This document shows positions 41,465 to 43,197 of a stretch of DNA of 43,197 nt, piece by piece (within the stretch, counting starts at the first letter, position 1; each line of letters starts with the position of its first letter). The stretch covers positions 1-43,197 of the forward strand of contig CAYVTA010000005.1 of the NCBI GenBank assembly GCA_964454355.1, in the 5' to 3' direction. The position numbers and the translations under genes were made by a program. The DNA is from UBA1081 sp964454355 (GTDB lineage: Bacteria; Bacillota; Clostridia; Oscillospirales; Acutalibacteraceae). The notes under the pieces were generated by a model, which did not search any database, was not told the origin of the DNA, and saw only the letters and a program-made list of their open reading frames with translations.

Positions 41465-43197
41465 ATGAAACAACAGAAAAAACATATAAGGAACTTTTCA
41501 ATCATTGCTCATATCGATCACGGCAAGTCAACACTTGCCGACCGACTGCTTGAGCTCACTGAAACCGTTGCTAAACGTGATATGCAGCAGCAGATCCTTG
41601 ATGACATGGATCTTGAGCGTGAAAGAGGAATAACAATAAAGGCTCACGCAGTTACTCTTACATACAAGCAAGACGGCGAAGAGTACGAACTTAATCTTAT
41701 TGATACTCCCGGTCATGTTGACTTTAACTACGAGGTATCCCGTTCACTTGCGGCTTGTGAGGGAGCAGTGCTTATTGTTGATGCAACTCAGGGCATCGAA
41801 GCACAAACTCTTGCAAACACCTATCTTGCCCTTGATCATGATTTGGAGCTCGTTCCGGTCATAAATAAAATCGATCTTCCTGCCGCTGATCCGGAAAGAG
41901 TTGCGGCTGATATAGAGGATGTAATCGGTCTTGATTCTCAGGAAGCTCCTCGTGTTTCAGCAAAAACAGGTGAAAACGTAGAAGATGTTTTAAAACAGAT
42001 TGTAAAACTTGTTCCATGTCCGGAGGGTGACGATGAAGCTCCGCTTAAAGCACTTGTATTTGACTCTGTTTATGACAACTATAAGGGTGTTATTGTTTAC
42101 GTAAGAATCATGGACGGAACAATCAAGCCCGGCGATACAATGAGAATGATGGCTACAGGTGCTCAATTTACAGTTGTTGAGGTAGGCAAAATGGCAGCAA
42201 CATCGCTTATCCCTACAAAACAGCTTTGCGCAGGCGAAGTAGGATATATTACAGCATCAATAAAAACAGTCAGAGATGCTCGTGTAGGTGATACAGTTAC
42301 AACAACTGCAAATCCTGCATCAGAACCCCTTGAAGGCTATAAAAAGGTAAACCCTATGGTTTTCTGCGGTATCTACCCTGCCGACGGTGCTGATTACGAA
42401 GCTCTCAAAGAAGCACTTGAAAAACTTCAGCTCAATGATGCAGCATTATCCTTTGAACCCGAAACATCAGGTGCATTGGGATTCGGTTTCCGCTGCGGTT
42501 TTTTGGGACTTCTTCATCTTGAAATCATACAGGAAAGACTTGAAAGAGAATACGATCTTGACTTGGTATCTACCGTTCCGAGTGTTATTTATAAAATCTA
42601 CATGAAAAACGGAGATGTTTTTGAAATAGACAATCCGACAAAATACCCCGATCCTGCTGAAATAGATTACAGCGAAGAGCCGATGACAGATGCTCACATT
42701 TATACTCCGCCTGAGTATGTAGGTACAATTATGGATTTGTGCCAGGAAAGAAGAGGCTTTTATAAAGATATGAAGTATCTTTCCGCTGACCGTGTAGAAC
42801 TCAGCTACGATTTACCTCTTAACGAGATTATTTACGATTTCTTTGATGCTCTTAAATCAAGAACAAAAGGCTATGCATCTTTTGACTATGAGCTTACAGG
42901 TTATGCAAGAAGCAATCTTGTAAAGCTTGATGTCCTTCTCAACGGTGACGGTATAGACGCACTTTCATTCATAATTCATGCTGATAAGGCATACGCACGA
43001 GCAAGAAAAATTGCGGAAAAGCTTAAAGATAACATCCCCAGACAGCAATTCGAGATACCTGTACAGATAGCCATAGGCGGAAAAGTAATTGCCCGTGAAA
43101 CTATCCGAGCTCTCCGTAAGGATGTGCTTGCAAAGTGTTACGGCGGTGACATCACAAGAAAGAAAAAACTTCTTGAAAAACAGAAGGAAGGTAAAAA
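41465..43197 (+). CDS. lepA: Elongation factor 4 (LepA), cut by window edge
   Basis: This translational GTPase back-translocates ribosomes and is near-universal in bacteria. 577 codons are visible; the usual length is about 600, so only the final 20-30 residues are missing. Motifs run in order: AHIDHGKSTLADR (G1), ERGITIKA (G2), IDTPGHVDF (G3) and NKIDLPAADP (G4). The LepA-specific domain follows, with YKKVNPMVFCGIYP, GALGFGFRCGFLGLLHLEI and VPVQIAIGGK-like IPVQIAIGGKVIARETI near the end. The start has an AAGGAG site. It is the fourth gene of the obgE operon. Confidence 0.97.
   Translation, partial: MKQQKKHIRNFSIIAHIDHGKSTLADRLLELTETVAKRDMQQQILDDMDLERERGITIKAHAVTLTYKQDGEEYELNLIDTPGHVDFNYEVSRSLAACEGAVLIVDATQGIEAQTLANTYLALDHDLELVPVINKIDLPAADPERVAADIEDVIGLDSQEAPRVSAKTGENVEDVLKQIVKLVPCPEGDDEAPLKALVFDSVYDNYKGVIVYVRIMDGTIKPGDTMRMMATGAQFTVVEVGKMAATSLIPTKQLCAGEVGYITASIKTVRDARVGDTVTTTANPASEPLEGYKKVNPMVFCGIYPADGADYEALKEALEKLQLNDAALSFEPETSGALGFGFRCGFLGLLHLEIIQERLEREYDLDLVSTVPSVIYKIYMKNGDVFEIDNPTKYPDPAEIDYSEEPMTDAHIYTPPEYVGTIMDLCQERRGFYKDMKYLSADRVELSYDLPLNEIIYDFFDALKSRTKGYASFDYELTGYARSNLVKLDVLLNGDGIDALSFIIHADKAYARARKIAEKLKDNIPRQQFEIPVQIAIGGKVIARETIRALRKDVLAKCYGGDITRKKKLLEKQKEGK

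Noticed and set aside
38893..43197. Phage or mobile element boundary near the window end
   Set aside because: The genes are conserved housekeeping genes in a tight operon; no integrase, transposase or terminal repeats are seen.

Overview
The window is 43.2 kb of a low-GC, densely coding bacterial chromosome. The signals point to an anaerobic Clostridia-type Firmicute, most like the Ruminococcus/Oscillospiraceae group. They include strong GGAGG-type ribosome binding sites, a T-box leader before valS, PyrR, NrdR, Mini-RNase III, a DUF4364 protein, an indolepyruvate:ferredoxin oxidoreductase, PduL, Fe-type alcohol dehydrogenase and lactate dehydrogenase. Three secreted proteins carry dockerin-type calcium repeats. 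The family-level assignment is inference. I saw no rRNA, tRNA, CRISPR array, prophage or insertion sequence.

Layout. 1-8.1 kb: the N-terminal part of valS behind a T-box, then a hotdog thioesterase and recD2 on the minus strand; ldh is divergent from recD2; a GH78 rhamnosidase-like gene is coupled to mreB. 8.2-14.4 kb: iorAB, divergent pyrR, then a minus-strand operon of an anchored extracytoplasmic protein, a PurF homologue whose glutaminase site is missing, and a DUF2238-like membrane protein. 14.5-19.1 kb: a plus-strand run of a DUF5696-like lipoprotein, metA, a DUF4364 protein and a HAD phosphatase. 19.1-29 kb: a carbohydrate region with a secreted multidomain GH51, an intracellular GH51 coupled to a small Cys-rich protein, a dockerin protein with an odd start codon, gtrA, an iron alcohol dehydrogenase and a GH3 glycosidase. 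29-33 kb: a two-component system, nrdR, cca and a 49-residue lipoprotein missed by length filters. 33.4-38.7 kb: an InlB-repeat/dockerin protein, pduL, a dockerin/C39 protease fusion and an ECF sigma/anti-sigma pair. 38.9 kb to the end: obgE, mrnC, a YitT-family gene and lepA (cut by the window edge).

How the genes fit together. GH51, GH51, GH3 and GH78 suggest use of arabinose-, xylose- and rhamnose-containing plant polysaccharides. The dockerin proteins suggest a cell-surface or cellulosome-like assembly, although no scaffoldin is present here. Ldh, PduL and Fe-ADH are fermentative end-product enzymes.

The observations most worth checking are the glutaminase-less PurF and its operon partners, the dockerin gene whose ideal ribosome binding site points at an ATA codon, a cloverleaf-like intergenic element at 19175-19246, a TGTAAC operator-like cluster between divergent promoters at 33309-33337, and a tiny lipoprotein gene whose predicted mRNA begins with two hairpins.
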